Positions 1-8,356 of a stretch of 64,000 bases of DNA are shown piece by piece. The DNA is taken from contig CANLNK010000002.1 in NCBI GenBank assembly GCA_947492575.1, forward strand, positions 221,304-285,303, written 5' to 3'. A program made the translations under genes and the position numbers. The notes under the pieces are model-generated. The model saw nothing but the letters and a program-made list of their open reading frames with translations. It searched no databases and had not been told where the DNA came from. How positions within the stretch are numbered: position 1 is the first letter of the stretch; every line of letters begins with the position of its first letter. The stretch is from an uncultured Thalassotalea sp. GTDB lineage: Bacteria > Pseudomonadota > Gammaproteobacteria > Enterobacterales > Alteromonadaceae.

Positions 1-138
1 TAATTCCGCTTTATCTACAGCTTCATTAGTTTCTGTTTCTTTCAGTTCTTTAGCAATATTGGCGCCAACACTGTCAGATAGTGGTTCAGCATTTGTTTTA
101 GCAAAAACACTACTTTCTCGTAATTGTTCAATCGCCAT
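1..138 (-). CDS. flaG: FlaG-like flagellar protein (partial, cut by window start)
   Basis: The first 46 codons of a minus-strand gene are visible, beginning MAIEQLRESS and running off the left edge. A strong ribosome binding site (GAGGAGG, about 5 bases before ATG) fixes the start. It lies 61 bases downstream of a flagellin gene in the same direction, which is the usual place of flaG in polar-flagellum clusters of Vibrio and Shewanella; FlaG proteins affect filament length. The visible part is hydrophilic and low in complexity, as FlaG N-termini are, but the conserved C-terminal domain is outside the window. The identification therefore rests mostly on position. No terminator separates it from the flagellin, so read-through is likely. 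Confidence 0.6.
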   Translation of the reverse strand, partial: MAIEQLRESSVFAKTNAEPLSDSVGANIAKELKETETNEAVDKAEL

Positions 139-199
139 ACCGCCTCCTCATTAACTACATCACAGACTAACTTAATTTTAGCCTATGATGATAAAGTTA

Positions 200-1159
200 C
201 TAACCTAATAAACTTAAGGCTAACTGAGGACGCTGATTAGCTTGACTTAATATACTAGAACTCGCTTGTTGCAAGATCTGGTTTCGAGTCAAAGCAGCCG
301 TTTCAGCAGCAAAATCGGCATCTTGAATACGAGATTTCGCAGACGAAAGGTTCTCAGAAATGTTTGCTTGGTTACGGATTGTTGATTGGAAACGGTTTTG
401 CACAGCACCTAGCTCCGCACGTTTCTTATCTACTACCGCAATTAGTGCATCTACACCCGCTAGGATTAGTTGCGCATTCGTTTGTGTTGATACACTGATT
501 GTTGACGCAACGAAACGTGAAGCGAATGTTGCACCAGTACCTGTACCTGCAATCGTACTGATACCGTCAGCAAAAGTAGACAATTGTTTGCCAGTTACAC
601 CACTTGCGATACCCGCAATACCAGACAGCGTGAAGCCACCGTTAGTTGTTAGTGAGTTAGCTGTGCCAGCCACGTTCTTCATACTGAAGCCGATAGTTTG
701 GATCGCATCAGCACCTACTTGGAAGCTTGCTTCATACGTACCATCTAGTAAGTTCTGGCCACCGAAAGTAGTATCTTCAGCAACACGGTTAACTTCTTCA
801 GCTAACGCTCGAATTTCTTCTTGCAGTGCTAGGCGGTCGTCATCAGTGTTTGAACCGTTTGAAGCTTGTTGTGCCAGTGTACGCATACGCTGGAACATTT
901 GAGTTACCTCGTCCATAGCACCTTCAGCCGTTTGTGCTAAAGAGATACCGTCATTCGCGTTACGAATACCCTGGTTTAAGCCATTAATTTGACTGTTAAG
1001 TCGGTTAGAGATCTGCATACCTGCTGCGTCATCTGAAGCACTGTTAATGCGTAAACCAGATGAAAGACGTTGAAACGAGGTATCTAATGCGTTACCAGAG
1101 TTCATTAATTGACGCTGCGCGTTCAATGAACTCACGTTAGTATTTACATATAAAGCCAT
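200..1159 (-). CDS. Flagellin, first of three tandem copies
   Basis: A 319-residue flagellin, exported by the flagellar type III apparatus and polymerised into the filament. It has the canonical N-terminal helical domain (MALYVNTNVSSLNAQRQL, then [20 protein letters not shown]) and the C-terminal domain (ISENLSSAKSRIQDADFAAE, ending QLALSLLG), with a short variable centre, which accounts for its small size relative to enteric flagellins. The start has a strong GGAGG ribosome binding site. A sigma-28 promoter at 1248-1274 and a terminator at 1337-1367 make it an independent unit. It is the most divergent of the three copies at the C-terminus (SSSILSQANQRPQLALSLLG) and has MQISNRLNSQINGLNQGIRN where the others have LQISDRL. 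The copies are probably structural variants of one filament. Confidence 0.96.
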   Translation of the reverse strand: MALYVNTNVSSLNAQRQLMNSGNALDTSFQRLSSGLRINSASDDAAGMQISNRLNSQINGLNQGIRNANDGISLAQTAEGAMDEVTQMFQRMRTLAQQASNGSNTDDDRLALQEEIRALAEEVNRVAEDTTFGGQNLLDGTYEASFQVGADAIQTIGFSMKNVAGTANSLTTNGGFTLSGIAGIASGVTGKQLSTFADGISTIAGTGTGATFASRFVASTISVSTQTNAQLILAGVDALIAVVDKKRAELGAVQNRFQSTIRNQANISENLSSAKSRIQDADFAAETAALTRNQILQQASSSILSQANQRPQLALSLLG

Positions 1160-1247
1160 AAAGCCTCCACTTCGATATTATTTTGACAGCAAATTAATTA
1201 CCCCTAACTAAATGCTACCAATCGAGAAAACTATTCTCTACTTAACG

Positions 1248-1274
1248 CTATCGGCGCGCGGCTTCATAACTTTA
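1248..1274 (-). promoter_or_regulatory. Sigma-28 (FliA) promoter for first flagellin
   Basis: On the minus strand the sequence reads TAAAGTTA, 11 bases, GCCGATAG, which fits the FliA consensus TAAAGTTT-N11-GCCGATAA in both boxes and spacing. It lies about 90 bases upstream of the flagellin ATG. Confidence 0.9.
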
Positions 1275-1336
1275 TTTTTTTTTTGAAAAAAGCGTAAAAA
1301 AGGAACTAACCATATGTTATTTAATAAATTAAATAT

Positions 1337-1367
1337 AAAAAAAAGGAAGGCAAATGCCTTCCTTTTT
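1337..1367 (-). terminator. Rho-independent terminator between flagellin genes
   Basis: GGAAGGC and GCCTTCC form a 7-bp stem with a 4-base loop, flanked by an A run on one side and a T run on the other, so it could work in both directions. It sits just upstream of the sigma-28 promoter of the first flagellin and would end transcripts coming from the second flagellin. Confidence 0.8.
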
Positions 1368-1543
1368 AGTGAGTCGAGAGTATGACTCTATCAAGCGGCA
1401 TTTATACTTCTTCAACATCCTGTCAAAAGTTGGCATCAATACTGCTTAAGAATTTACGCGAATGTGAGAGAGAGCTTCGCGATTAATGATGTTAATTTGT
1501 AGTCAGCCTCCACGCTTAACAATAAAAACACCATTAATATTTA

Positions 1544-1579
1544 GCGCCCTTATTGAATTACCCCATACAATAAGGGCGC
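1544..1579. repeat. Perfect 12-bp inverted repeat in flagellin-2 3' region
   Basis: Arms GCGCCCTTATTG and CAATAAGGGCGC are separated by 12 bases. There is no clean T run after it on either strand, so it is not a typical terminator. It may be a structural element of the flagellin-2 3' region or part of a small RNA. Confidence 0.75.
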
Positions 1580-1660
1580 ATCTCACCGATTATAAGCCTT
1601 ACTCTCTCAAATCACCATCGGCAACCTAAGGCATACAACAACCGGCAATCTTTACCATTG

Positions 1661-1681
1661 GGCGGCAATTTAATTGCCGCC
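1661..1681. repeat. Inverted repeat directly after flagellin-2 stop
   Basis: GGCGGCAATT, one base, AATTGCCGCC: 10-bp arms about 29 bases downstream of the flagellin-2 stop codon. No T run follows on the minus strand, so it may stabilise the transcript 3' end or act as a weak terminator. Confidence 0.7.
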
Positions 1682-1709
1682 TGAGATAATTTGGTTAATG
1701 TTATTCCTA

Positions 1710-2669
1710 TTAACCTAGAAGACTTAATGCTGCTTGAGGACGCTGGTTAGCTTGACTCAAGATTGTCTGACTTGCTTGCTGTAGGATTTGGTTACGAGTC
1801 AAAGCGGCCGTTTCAGCTGCAAAGTCTGCATCTTTGATGCGAGATTTAGCTGCACTAAGGTTCTCAGAAATATTCGCTTGGTTACGAATGGTTGATTGGA
1901 AACGGTTCTGAACCGCACCTAACTCCGCACGTTTTTTATCAACAACAGCGATTAATGCATCCACACCCGCAAGGATTAATTGCGCATTTGTTTGCGATGA
2001 AACACTAATTGTAGAAGCAACAAAGCGTGAAGCGAAGGTTGCACCTGTACCCGTACCTGCAATTGTACTAATACCTTCAGCGTAAGTAGAAAGCTGTTTA
2101 CCAGTGACACCACTCGCAACGCCAGCGATACCTGATAATGTAAAACCACCGTTTGCTGTTAGCGAGTTGCTCGTACCTGCAACGTTTTTCATACTAAAAC
2201 CGATAGTTTGAATCGCGTCAGCACCTACTTGGAAGCTTGCTTCGTATGTACCGTCTAACAAGTTTTGGCCACCAAACGTGGTGTCTGTAGCAACACGGTT
2301 AACCTCTTCTGCAAGCGCACGAATCTCTTCTTGCAATGCTAAGCGGTCTTCATCGGTATTCGAACCGTTAGATGCTTGTTGTGCAAGTGTACGCATACGT
2401 TGGAACATTGACGTTACTTCGTCCATTGCACCTTCAGCTGTTTGCGCTAGGGAGATACCGTCGTTTGCGTTACGGTTACCTTGGTTTAAACCTTGAATTT
2501 GTGACTCAAGGCGGTCTGAAATTTGAAGGCCAGCGGCATCATCTGCTGCAGAGTTGATACGTAAGCCTGAAGATAAACGTTGGAAAGACGTATCTAACGC
2601 ATTTCCTGAGTTCATTAACTGACGTTGGGCATTTAACGAACTAACGTTAGTGTTAACATATAAAGCCAT
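1710..2669 (-). CDS. Flagellin, second of three tandem copies
   Basis: A 319-residue flagellin with the same domain plan as its neighbours: helical N-terminus (MALYVNTNVSSLNAQRQLMN), short variable middle, helical C-terminus ending QAALSLLG. The start was set at the ATG at 2669, which matches the other copies; a further ATG seven codons upstream is in frame but would add an atypical MSTESII leader. A purine-rich AGAGAG lies about 10 bases before the chosen start. A sigma-28 promoter at 2758-2784 drives it. The transcribed leader can form two small stems (GTCGG/CCGAC and GCTAGCG/CGTTAGC), so post-transcriptional control is possible. It is slightly closer to the third copy (shared [14 protein letters not shown] and QASQTIL) than to the first. 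Confidence 0.96.
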   Translation of the reverse strand: MALYVNTNVSSLNAQRQLMNSGNALDTSFQRLSSGLRINSAADDAAGLQISDRLESQIQGLNQGNRNANDGISLAQTAEGAMDEVTSMFQRMRTLAQQASNGSNTDEDRLALQEEIRALAEEVNRVATDTTFGGQNLLDGTYEASFQVGADAIQTIGFSMKNVAGTSNSLTANGGFTLSGIAGVASGVTGKQLSTYAEGISTIAGTGTGATFASRFVASTISVSSQTNAQLILAGVDALIAVVDKKRAELGAVQNRFQSTIRNQANISENLSAAKSRIKDADFAAETAALTRNQILQQASQTILSQANQRPQAALSLLG

Positions 2670-2757
2670 AATAATACTCTCTGTACTCAATTTAACATTA
2701 AGCTAACGCTCTCTCTTCGCTAGCCTCTGTCGGAGCTCTCACCCCCCGACAAACACT

Positions 2758-2784
2758 CTATCGGCGATGTTATTTTTTCCTTTA
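2758..2784 (-). promoter_or_regulatory. Sigma-28 (FliA) promoter for second flagellin
   Basis: The minus strand reads TAAAGGAA, 11 bases, GCCGATAG: a near-consensus FliA promoter about 90 bases upstream of the flagellin start. Confidence 0.88.
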
Positions 2785-2830
2785 GAGAAAATTATGATTT
2801 TTTTAAAATTTTTTATTAACACTATGTTAT

Positions 2831-2870
2831 AAAAGTAAAAAAGCCCTAAAAGTAGAACTTTTAGGGCTTT
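2831..2870 (-). terminator. Rho-independent terminator after third flagellin
   Basis: AAGCCCTAAAAG and CTTTTAGGGCTT form a 12-bp stem with a 5-base loop, followed on the minus strand by a T-rich run. It lies about 35 bases after the third flagellin stop. Confidence 0.9.
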
Positions 2871-2902
2871 CCTTATGTCGCTATTATAAAGCAGGCGTTT
2901 TA

Positions 2903-3865
2903 TTAACCTTGCAGCAAACTTAATGCAGCTTGAGGTCTCTGATTAGCCTGGCCAAGAATTGTTTGTGATGCTTGTTGAAGAATCTGATTACGAGTCAATG
3001 CCGCAGTTTCTGCTGCAAAGTCTGCATCTTTAATTCGAGATTTCGCAGCACTCAAGTTTTCTGAGATATTCGCTTGATTTCGAATAGTTGATTGGAAACG
3101 GTTTTGAACCGCACCAAGCTCAGCTCGCTTCTTATCAACTACCGCTATCATTGCATCAACACCTGCTAAAATAAGCTGTGCGTTTGTTTGTGTCGAGACA
3201 CTGATCGTAGACATGACAAAGCGTGATGCGAAGGTTGCGCCTGTGCCGGTGCCTGCAACGGTACTAATACCTTCGGCGTATGTAGAAAGTGCTTTGCCCG
3301 TAACACCACTTGCCACACTCGCTATACCAGACAAAGTAAAACCACCACCAGCAGTCATAGAGTTTGCTGTACCACCAACGTTTTTCATACTAAAGCCGAT
3401 CGTCTGAATCGCATCAGCACCAACTTGGAAGCTTGCTTCGTATGAACCATCTAGCAAGTTCTGACCACCAAATGTTGTATCTGACGCAACACGGTTAACC
3501 TCTTCGGCAAGCGCTCGAATCTCTTCTTGCAGCGCTAGACGGTCATCATCAGTATTAGAGCCGTTGGCAGCTTGCTGCGCTAACGTTCGAATACGTTGGA
3601 ACATAGACGTTAATTCATCCATTGCACCTTCTGCCGTTTGTGCAAGTGAGATACCGTCATTGGCGTTACGGTTACCTTGGTTTAGGCCTAAAATTTGAGA
3701 CTGCAGACGATCCGATATTTGAAGACCGGCCGCATCATCAGCAGCACTGTTAATACGTAAACCAGACGATAAACGCTTGAATGACGTATCTAATGCATTA
3801 CCAGAGTTATTTAACTGACGCTGTGCGTTCAGCGCACTGATGTTACTGTTTACGTATAAAGGCAT
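2903..3865 (-). CDS. Flagellin, third copy, with sigma-54-type promoter
   Basis: A 320-residue flagellin nearly identical to the other two, starting [18 protein letters not shown] and ending QAALSLLQG (one extra residue near the C-terminus). It differs at a scatter of positions, such as [16 protein letters not shown] and [19 protein letters not shown] strong GAGGGG ribosome binding site precedes the ATG. Unlike the other copies it has no sigma-28 promoter; instead a perfect -24/-12 sigma-54 element lies at 3905-3922. In Vibrio cholerae the single sigma-54-dependent flagellin, FlaA, is the one essential for filament assembly, so by analogy this copy may be the core flagellin. It stands between its own terminator and that of flgL. 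Confidence 0.96.
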   Translation of the reverse strand: MPLYVNSNISALNAQRQLNNSGNALDTSFKRLSSGLRINSAADDAAGLQISDRLQSQILGLNQGNRNANDGISLAQTAEGAMDELTSMFQRIRTLAQQAANGSNTDDDRLALQEEIRALAEEVNRVASDTTFGGQNLLDGSYEASFQVGADAIQTIGFSMKNVGGTANSMTAGGGFTLSGIASVASGVTGKALSTYAEGISTVAGTGTGATFASRFVMSTISVSTQTNAQLILAGVDAMIAVVDKKRAELGAVQNRFQSTIRNQANISENLSAAKSRIKDADFAAETAALTRNQILQQASQTILGQANQRPQAALSLLQG

Positions 3866-3904
3866 TACTGACCCCTCGTAGTTATATTTTTGACACTATC
3901 GATA

Positions 3905-3922
3905 AAGCAAACATAATGCCAA
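3905..3922 (-). promoter_or_regulatory. Sigma-54 (RpoN) promoter for third flagellin
   Basis: The minus strand reads TTGGCATTATGTTTGCTT, i.e. TGGCAT-N5-TTGCTT, with GG and GC twelve bases apart as required for sigma-54. The predicted start of transcription is about 30 bases before the ATG. Confidence 0.85.
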
Positions 3923-4050
3923 AATAAGAAAAACCCCTAAAAACCTAAATAACGCAACGACAAAATTAATCTAAAACCATGAAATACAAAGGTTCTTTCG
4001 CGCTTATTAATATACTGGTAGTAACGAAGAACTTAATGAGTGCACCACAT

Positions 4051-4086
4051 AAAATAAAAGCGGCAATTGCTTGCCGCTTTTATTTT
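4051..4086 (-). terminator. Strong terminator after flgL
   Basis: Perfect 16-bp arms (AAAATAAAAGCGGCAA and its complement) with a TTGC loop; the A/T-rich outer stem makes it work in either direction. It ends the flgF-L operon before the flagellin region. Confidence 0.93.
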
Positions 4087-4130
4087 CATTTCCTTGCCAT
4101 CTTTTCAAAGTTAGTTCTTATCATTAGCAC

Positions 4131-5339
4131 TTATAAATAATTAAATAAGCTCAATCCTTGAATTCTAGAGTAGGTTTGTTGAGCCGCCTGAAGCGCTACT
4201 CTTGATTGCTCAAATTCAGTCACTGCTGTAGCAAAATCAAGATCTTCAATAGAAGAGCGCCCCTGCTCCATCAATAGCTCGTTGTCGACATGGTAATCAC
4301 TTTGCGTCTGTAAAAGTTGTAAATTGATACCGGCATCACCTTGACGTGTAGAGATGTGATTCAATGAAGCATTAATTTGACTTAATACATGTCCATAATC
4401 TGCTTTGTGCTCTTCCGTGGTATTGGCAGGATTCGGTACATTAATCCAGTCGATAGCTTGTTTAATCGCTTCAAAGACACTTACCGTAGGTTCAGAGGTA
4501 AGCACAATTTGATCACCTACTTGTGGGTTACCATCGATACTCACTTCCATACCAGGGAAGCCGTAATCTTGCCCTGAAACATAAGGGTCGATTGTAGTTG
4601 TAGCGGCGGTACTATCCGTGATCGTTAATTCAAGATTACCGTCACCGTTGGTATCGGTAAAATCAAGAGTATATGGCGCATTGTCGTTGTATACGCCACG
4701 GTCTGATATAACCGCACGATTCACATAAATACCACTTGAATTACTTGTATATTCAGCACTAAAGTCTCCCAAAGCGTTGTCAACTAACATAAAAGCTTCA
4801 TCGCCTGGTTGATTTAGCGGTACATCAACACTTTTCGAAATCTTTAATTCTCGTACACCGTTATCGCCATTATAAACAACAGTATTATCTGGCTGGATCG
4901 TAAATGGTTGTTGATCTATTTGATAGCCAGAAAAAACATAGCCACCGGTTTCGTCTTTTGCGTTTGCGATATCTAGCATTTGCGCTAAGTTCTGTCTTAA
5001 TTGCTCCGACAATGCTGCTCTATCGTCATCATCCATCGCACCATTATTAGCTTGGATAACTTTCTGTTTAACCTGATTAAGAATATCTTGTGCAGAAGAG
5101 AATGATACTTCAGATAACGAATTACGATTAGTCGCTTGGGTTATATTACGGCGGTAAAGCTCTATTGCTTGTAACTCGTCTTTATAACCTATCAAAGTGC
5201 CATATTGCACACCATTGTCTTTTGCCGTTATGACCTTCTTACCAGAGGATAAATAAGCTGACTGCTCATTCAATGCTGATTCGTTATTCATCATATAGGT
5301 CGTGCTTTGCAAAAAGACTTGTTGAGTTGAAACTCTCAT
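4131..5339 (-). CDS. flgL: Flagellar hook-filament junction protein FlgL (HAP3)
   Basis: Second junction protein between hook and filament, 402 residues. The N-terminus (MRVSTQQVFLQSTTYMMNNESALNE, with YLSSGKKVITAKDN) and C-terminus (EDLDFATAVTEFEQSRVALQAAQQTYSRIQGLSLFNYL) form the flagellin-like coiled-coil core. The protein is clearly longer than the enteric form (about 317 residues); the extra length is in the middle domain, which includes an acidic DTNGDGNLEL segment resembling a calcium-binding loop. It follows flgK by 9 bases, with AGGAGTAACG as the ribosome binding site, so the two are co-translated. A strong terminator follows. Confidence 0.95.
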   Translation of the reverse strand: MRVSTQQVFLQSTTYMMNNESALNEQSAYLSSGKKVITAKDNGVQYGTLIGYKDELQAIELYRRNITQATNRNSLSEVSFSSAQDILNQVKQKVIQANNGAMDDDDRAALSEQLRQNLAQMLDIANAKDETGGYVFSGYQIDQQPFTIQPDNTVVYNGDNGVRELKISKSVDVPLNQPGDEAFMLVDNALGDFSAEYTSNSSGIYVNRAVISDRGVYNDNAPYTLDFTDTNGDGNLELTITDSTAATTTIDPYVSGQDYGFPGMEVSIDGNPQVGDQIVLTSEPTVSVFEAIKQAIDWINVPNPANTTEEHKADYGHVLSQINASLNHISTRQGDAGINLQLLQTQSDYHVDNELLMEQGRSSIEDLDFATAVTEFEQSRVALQAAQQTYSRIQGLSLFNYL

Positions 5340-5348
5340 TCGTTACTC

Positions 5349-7310
5349 CTAGCGCGCAGCGGCAAGTAATGTGTCAAATATTTCGCTTGCCACAGAAACG
5401 ATTCGGGAAGATGCTTGATAAGCTTGTTGAAACTTCAATAAGTTAGCCGCTTCTTCATCTAAATTAACGCCTTTAACTTCCTGGTTTCGATTATAAGACT
5501 GGGTATAAAGCGCGTCTGCAGTATCAGCAACGAGTTCTGCAGATTTAGCGTCGGTACCAACTTTTGCTGTCGAAATAGCTAAGTTTTGATTAAAAGTCTC
5601 TCGACCATTGTTGATTACGCCTTGCTCTTTTGTATCAGCCATAACAAAAGCATTACTGCCGTTACCTAAACCAAAAGCATCATTAATGATAAATGTTTCA
5701 GGAGCATTAGGGGCAAGTCCCGATAAGTCACCATTAATTTCAATATCGAATGCCCCCGCAAAACCAGCAACAACAGTTTGAGGCGGCGTATGCGCACCAG
5801 TTTGTAATAGCGCATTGGTATTATCATTGTAAATATTGTACGTGTAAGTACCAGCAGGAGATTCTAGCACTTCAACACGAAGCGGCGCATTGGCTTGCGC
5901 CGTAATAGGATCTGTCACATTGGTAATTTGAACATTACCAGCGCTAACGTTGTCGTCTGACGCCGTTACTTCAATCGCACTGCTTGCCGCGATACCTTCG
6001 CCATTAGTAAGCACTTGAGCCATAAGTGAGGCACTATTTTCACCAGGACGAACGAGAAATTTGTCACCGGCAGTTGGTGCCCCGGCTCCTTCTACAAACT
6101 CAAAACCGAAAGTCGTCGCAAATGGACCTGCACCCGCAGCACCAAGTGTCGTCGTGCTTCCAGTATTCAAGTTCAGTAATTGGTAATTAGCGCCATCGTA
6201 TTCAATTTCAAACTCATCGCTCGATAGTTGCGTTAAATCCGTAATATGAATTTCACCAACTAAAGAACCCGTGTTATCAGCAAACTCCTGCATTCGCCCT
6301 TGAACAAGCGTTGTCGAGTTCACATCAGTAAATATATCTGTGCCTTGTTGGCCGTTAAGATCTAAGCCTTCTGCTTGCAGGTCATTGAACGTGTATGAAA
6401 TTGCCGTCGCTATTCTGTCAATATCAGCTCTAGCTTGTTTTAAATTTTCATCACGGTATTGGTATTTTGCACCTAACTCGCCACCCACTTTAGTTTGGTC
6501 AAGCACTAATCTCGTTGAGCCACTCACTAATTCAAGTGAAGTCTGGTTTGGATCAGGATCCCCAGATTTCACTTCGACCGCCATAGCAGTTTTACCGGAG
6601 ACTAATGTCGTGCCATTACCGATCATTACAGTAAGTACACCATTTTGATCTTCAATCGCATTTACCTGCGTGTACTGACTTAATTCAGAAATCAGTCGAT
6701 CACGCGCATCTAACAGATCATTGGGTTGGCCAGTCTCAGAGAAACTTTTATTCTGTAGCACCTGATCGTTAATGTTCGCTAATTCTTGTGAAATCTCAGT
6801 AATCTGCGAAGCTATTTGTTCAATTTCACCGTTCACCGACTTCTCAAGTTGATCGAATTGACTGTTAATAGAATTGAAATTACTCGCTAAAATACCTGCT
6901 TGGCTAAGCGCCATGTTTCGAAGACCTAAGTTACTTGGGTCATCTGCAATAGCGTTAATTGATACGTAGAACTGTTCGATACTTGAATTGATGGACTCGC
7001 CCGAACTACTAACAATATTGTTAAGTTGATCAAGACTAAGGTTTAAGCCGTCAGCAAAACCTAGATTAGTTTGATTGAGTAATTGTTCTTTTTGAGCAAA
7101 TTCATCATAGATTCGACGAATGTCTGTAACGTAAGTACCAGAGCCAATGTAGTTATCACCATTGTATAACCCAAGTTGTGGGTTCTGCTCAGCACGCTGG
7201 CGACTGTACCCTTCCGTATTTACGTTGGCAATATTGTGGCCTGTTGTTGCCAACTGCTGTTGAGCCGATAATAAACCGCTCACCCCGGTTTGGTACAAAT
7301 TAACCGACAT
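5349..7310 (-). CDS. flgK: Flagellar hook-associated protein FlgK (HAP1)
   Basis: First hook-filament junction protein, 653 residues. The N-terminus has the rod/hook-family motif (LYQTGVSGLLSAQQQLATTGHNIANVNTEGYSRQ) and the C-terminus the matching helix (GVNLDEEAANLLKFQQAYQASSRIVSVASEIFDTLLAAAR). It is about 100 residues longer than the enteric protein, the excess lying in the central surface-exposed region (roughly residues 300-560), which is rich in Thr, Asn and Gly. A good AAGGAG ribosome binding site precedes the ATG. It is separated from flgJ by 65 bases, in which no convincing promoter was found, so it is probably read from the flgF promoter. Confidence 0.95.
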   Translation of the reverse strand: MSVNLYQTGVSGLLSAQQQLATTGHNIANVNTEGYSRQRAEQNPQLGLYNGDNYIGSGTYVTDIRRIYDEFAQKEQLLNQTNLGFADGLNLSLDQLNNIVSSSGESINSSIEQFYVSINAIADDPSNLGLRNMALSQAGILASNFNSINSQFDQLEKSVNGEIEQIASQITEISQELANINDQVLQNKSFSETGQPNDLLDARDRLISELSQYTQVNAIEDQNGVLTVMIGNGTTLVSGKTAMAVEVKSGDPDPNQTSLELVSGSTRLVLDQTKVGGELGAKYQYRDENLKQARADIDRIATAISYTFNDLQAEGLDLNGQQGTDIFTDVNSTTLVQGRMQEFADNTGSLVGEIHITDLTQLSSDEFEIEYDGANYQLLNLNTGSTTTLGAAGAGPFATTFGFEFVEGAGAPTAGDKFLVRPGENSASLMAQVLTNGEGIAASSAIEVTASDDNVSAGNVQITNVTDPITAQANAPLRVEVLESPAGTYTYNIYNDNTNALLQTGAHTPPQTVVAGFAGAFDIEINGDLSGLAPNAPETFIINDAFGLGNGSNAFVMADTKEQGVINNGRETFNQNLAISTAKVGTDAKSAELVADTADALYTQSYNRNQEVKGVNLDEEAANLLKFQQAYQASSRIVSVASEIFDTLLAAAR

Positions 7311-7375
7311 TCGCTACACTCCTTGGCTATCAAGTTTTTGACTCTCAATAGCACACCAAATTCAGATGGACTCAG

Positions 7376-8341
7376 TTAGTCCGAAAGTAAGCGCGTAACT
7401 GTTTTCAACGTCCCCTGAATTTTTTCAGCATAATTAGGATCCGTTGCGTAGCCCGCCTTCTGAATTCCTTGCAGGAAATGTTCCACATTTGACGGTTGTG
7501 ATAAGGCTTCTTGATATCGGCTGCCATTCGAAAGGAAAGAAACATAGTCTTTGACACTGTCTTTGATAGACTCATACGCCCTGAAAGGCTCATTCTTCTT
7601 GACCATAGCGCCGTTTTCATACTCTAGTGTGTTCTTATGGATTTTTTCACCAGTCCAACGGTGATCGGCCTTTATATTGAATAAATTATTAGAGCTTTTA
7701 CCGTCATTTTTTTGAATAACTTTCTGCCCCCACCCCGTCTCCAAGGCCGCTTGAGCTATAACAACTTGAAATGGCACGCCTAACTGACTTTCTGCCATCT
7801 TAGCTGGCTCGGAAAGCGCAGTGACAAAGTCTTTTGGTGTATTGAACTCAGGTGCTCTCTTCAATAATGATTCAGGCTTAGCTTCAGAAGTATTGATCTG
7901 TCGATCTATTGACGATCCTTGAATAAATTGCTCAGCAAACTTCTCATTGTAAGAAGATGGGTGAGCTGCTATCGGGGCGGTATCAGTGCGTAAAACAGAA
8001 CTAGGCGTAAAGGTATCATCCCCTCCACCTAACTGGCGCTCAATCAACTCGGCTAAACCTAGCGTGCCATTGGCAGACATGTTGACCGCCAATTGCTGAT
8101 CATGCATGTCGCGATAAAATTTTGTTGTTTGCGAATTAAATGGACTGTCAGCAGCCAATACGTCTTCAGCTTGACGCATACTTTTTAGCAACATCTGCAT
8201 AAAAATAGCTTCGAATTGCTGTGCAGCTTCTTTTAGCGCCGCTTTTTTCGAGACTTCATCAGTTTCTTTAGACTGCTGACGAATGCTATTTAAACCATTG
8301 ATATCAAGAAAGTTACGAGCGTCTGCTAACTTCGTATCCAT
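7376..8341 (-). CDS. flgJ: FlgJ: rod-cap protein with peptidoglycan hydrolase domain
   Basis: Bifunctional rod assembly protein, 321 residues from the ATG at 8341. The N-terminal rod-binding domain (KEAAQQFEAIFMQMLLKSMRQAEDVL) caps the growing rod. The C-terminal half (from about residue 165, TPKDFVTALSEPAKMAESQLG then VVIAQAALETGWGQKVI) is a glucosaminidase-type muramidase, with Glu in ALETGWG as the likely catalytic acid, which opens the peptidoglycan for the rod. An upstream in-frame TTG at 8356 abuts the flgI stop, but the ATG gives the usual FlgJ N-terminus. Many bacteria have single-domain FlgJ; this is the dual-domain gammaproteobacterial form. Confidence 0.94.
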   Translation of the reverse strand: MDTKLADARNFLDINGLNSIRQQSKETDEVSKKAALKEAAQQFEAIFMQMLLKSMRQAEDVLAADSPFNSQTTKFYRDMHDQQLAVNMSANGTLGLAELIERQLGGGDDTFTPSSVLRTDTAPIAAHPSSYNEKFAEQFIQGSSIDRQINTSEAKPESLLKRAPEFNTPKDFVTALSEPAKMAESQLGVPFQVVIAQAALETGWGQKVIQKNDGKSSNNLFNIKADHRWTGEKIHKNTLEYENGAMVKKNEPFRAYESIKDSVKDYVSFLSNGSRYQEALSQPSNVEHFLQGIQKAGYATDPNYAEKIQGTLKTVTRLLSD

Positions 8342-8356
8342 TGCTTCAATATCCAA

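Larger units (their letters stand above)
1160..1709. other. 550-base gap between flagellins 1 and 2
   Basis: No coding region is visible. The stretch holds the flagellin-1 leader, its sigma-28 promoter and the terminator at 1337-1367. Between 1368 and 1709 there are at least three inverted repeats: 1661-1681 (10-bp arms, directly after the flagellin-2 stop), 1544-1579 (perfect 12-bp arms, 12-base loop) and 1457-1481 (CGCGAA/TTCGCG). This would give the flagellin-2 transcript a long, structured 3' untranslated region. Confidence 0.7.

Noticed and set aside
360-902. 180-codon open frame antisense to flagellin 1
   Set aside because: It is a shadow of the flagellin gene, with no ribosome binding site and a biased composition; similar antisense frames occur in the other two copies.
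7311-7375. Sigma-54-like TTGGTGTGCTATTGAG before flgK
   Set aside because: The -24 half is TGGTG, not TGGCA, and the -12 half is misplaced; flgK is more likely read from upstream.
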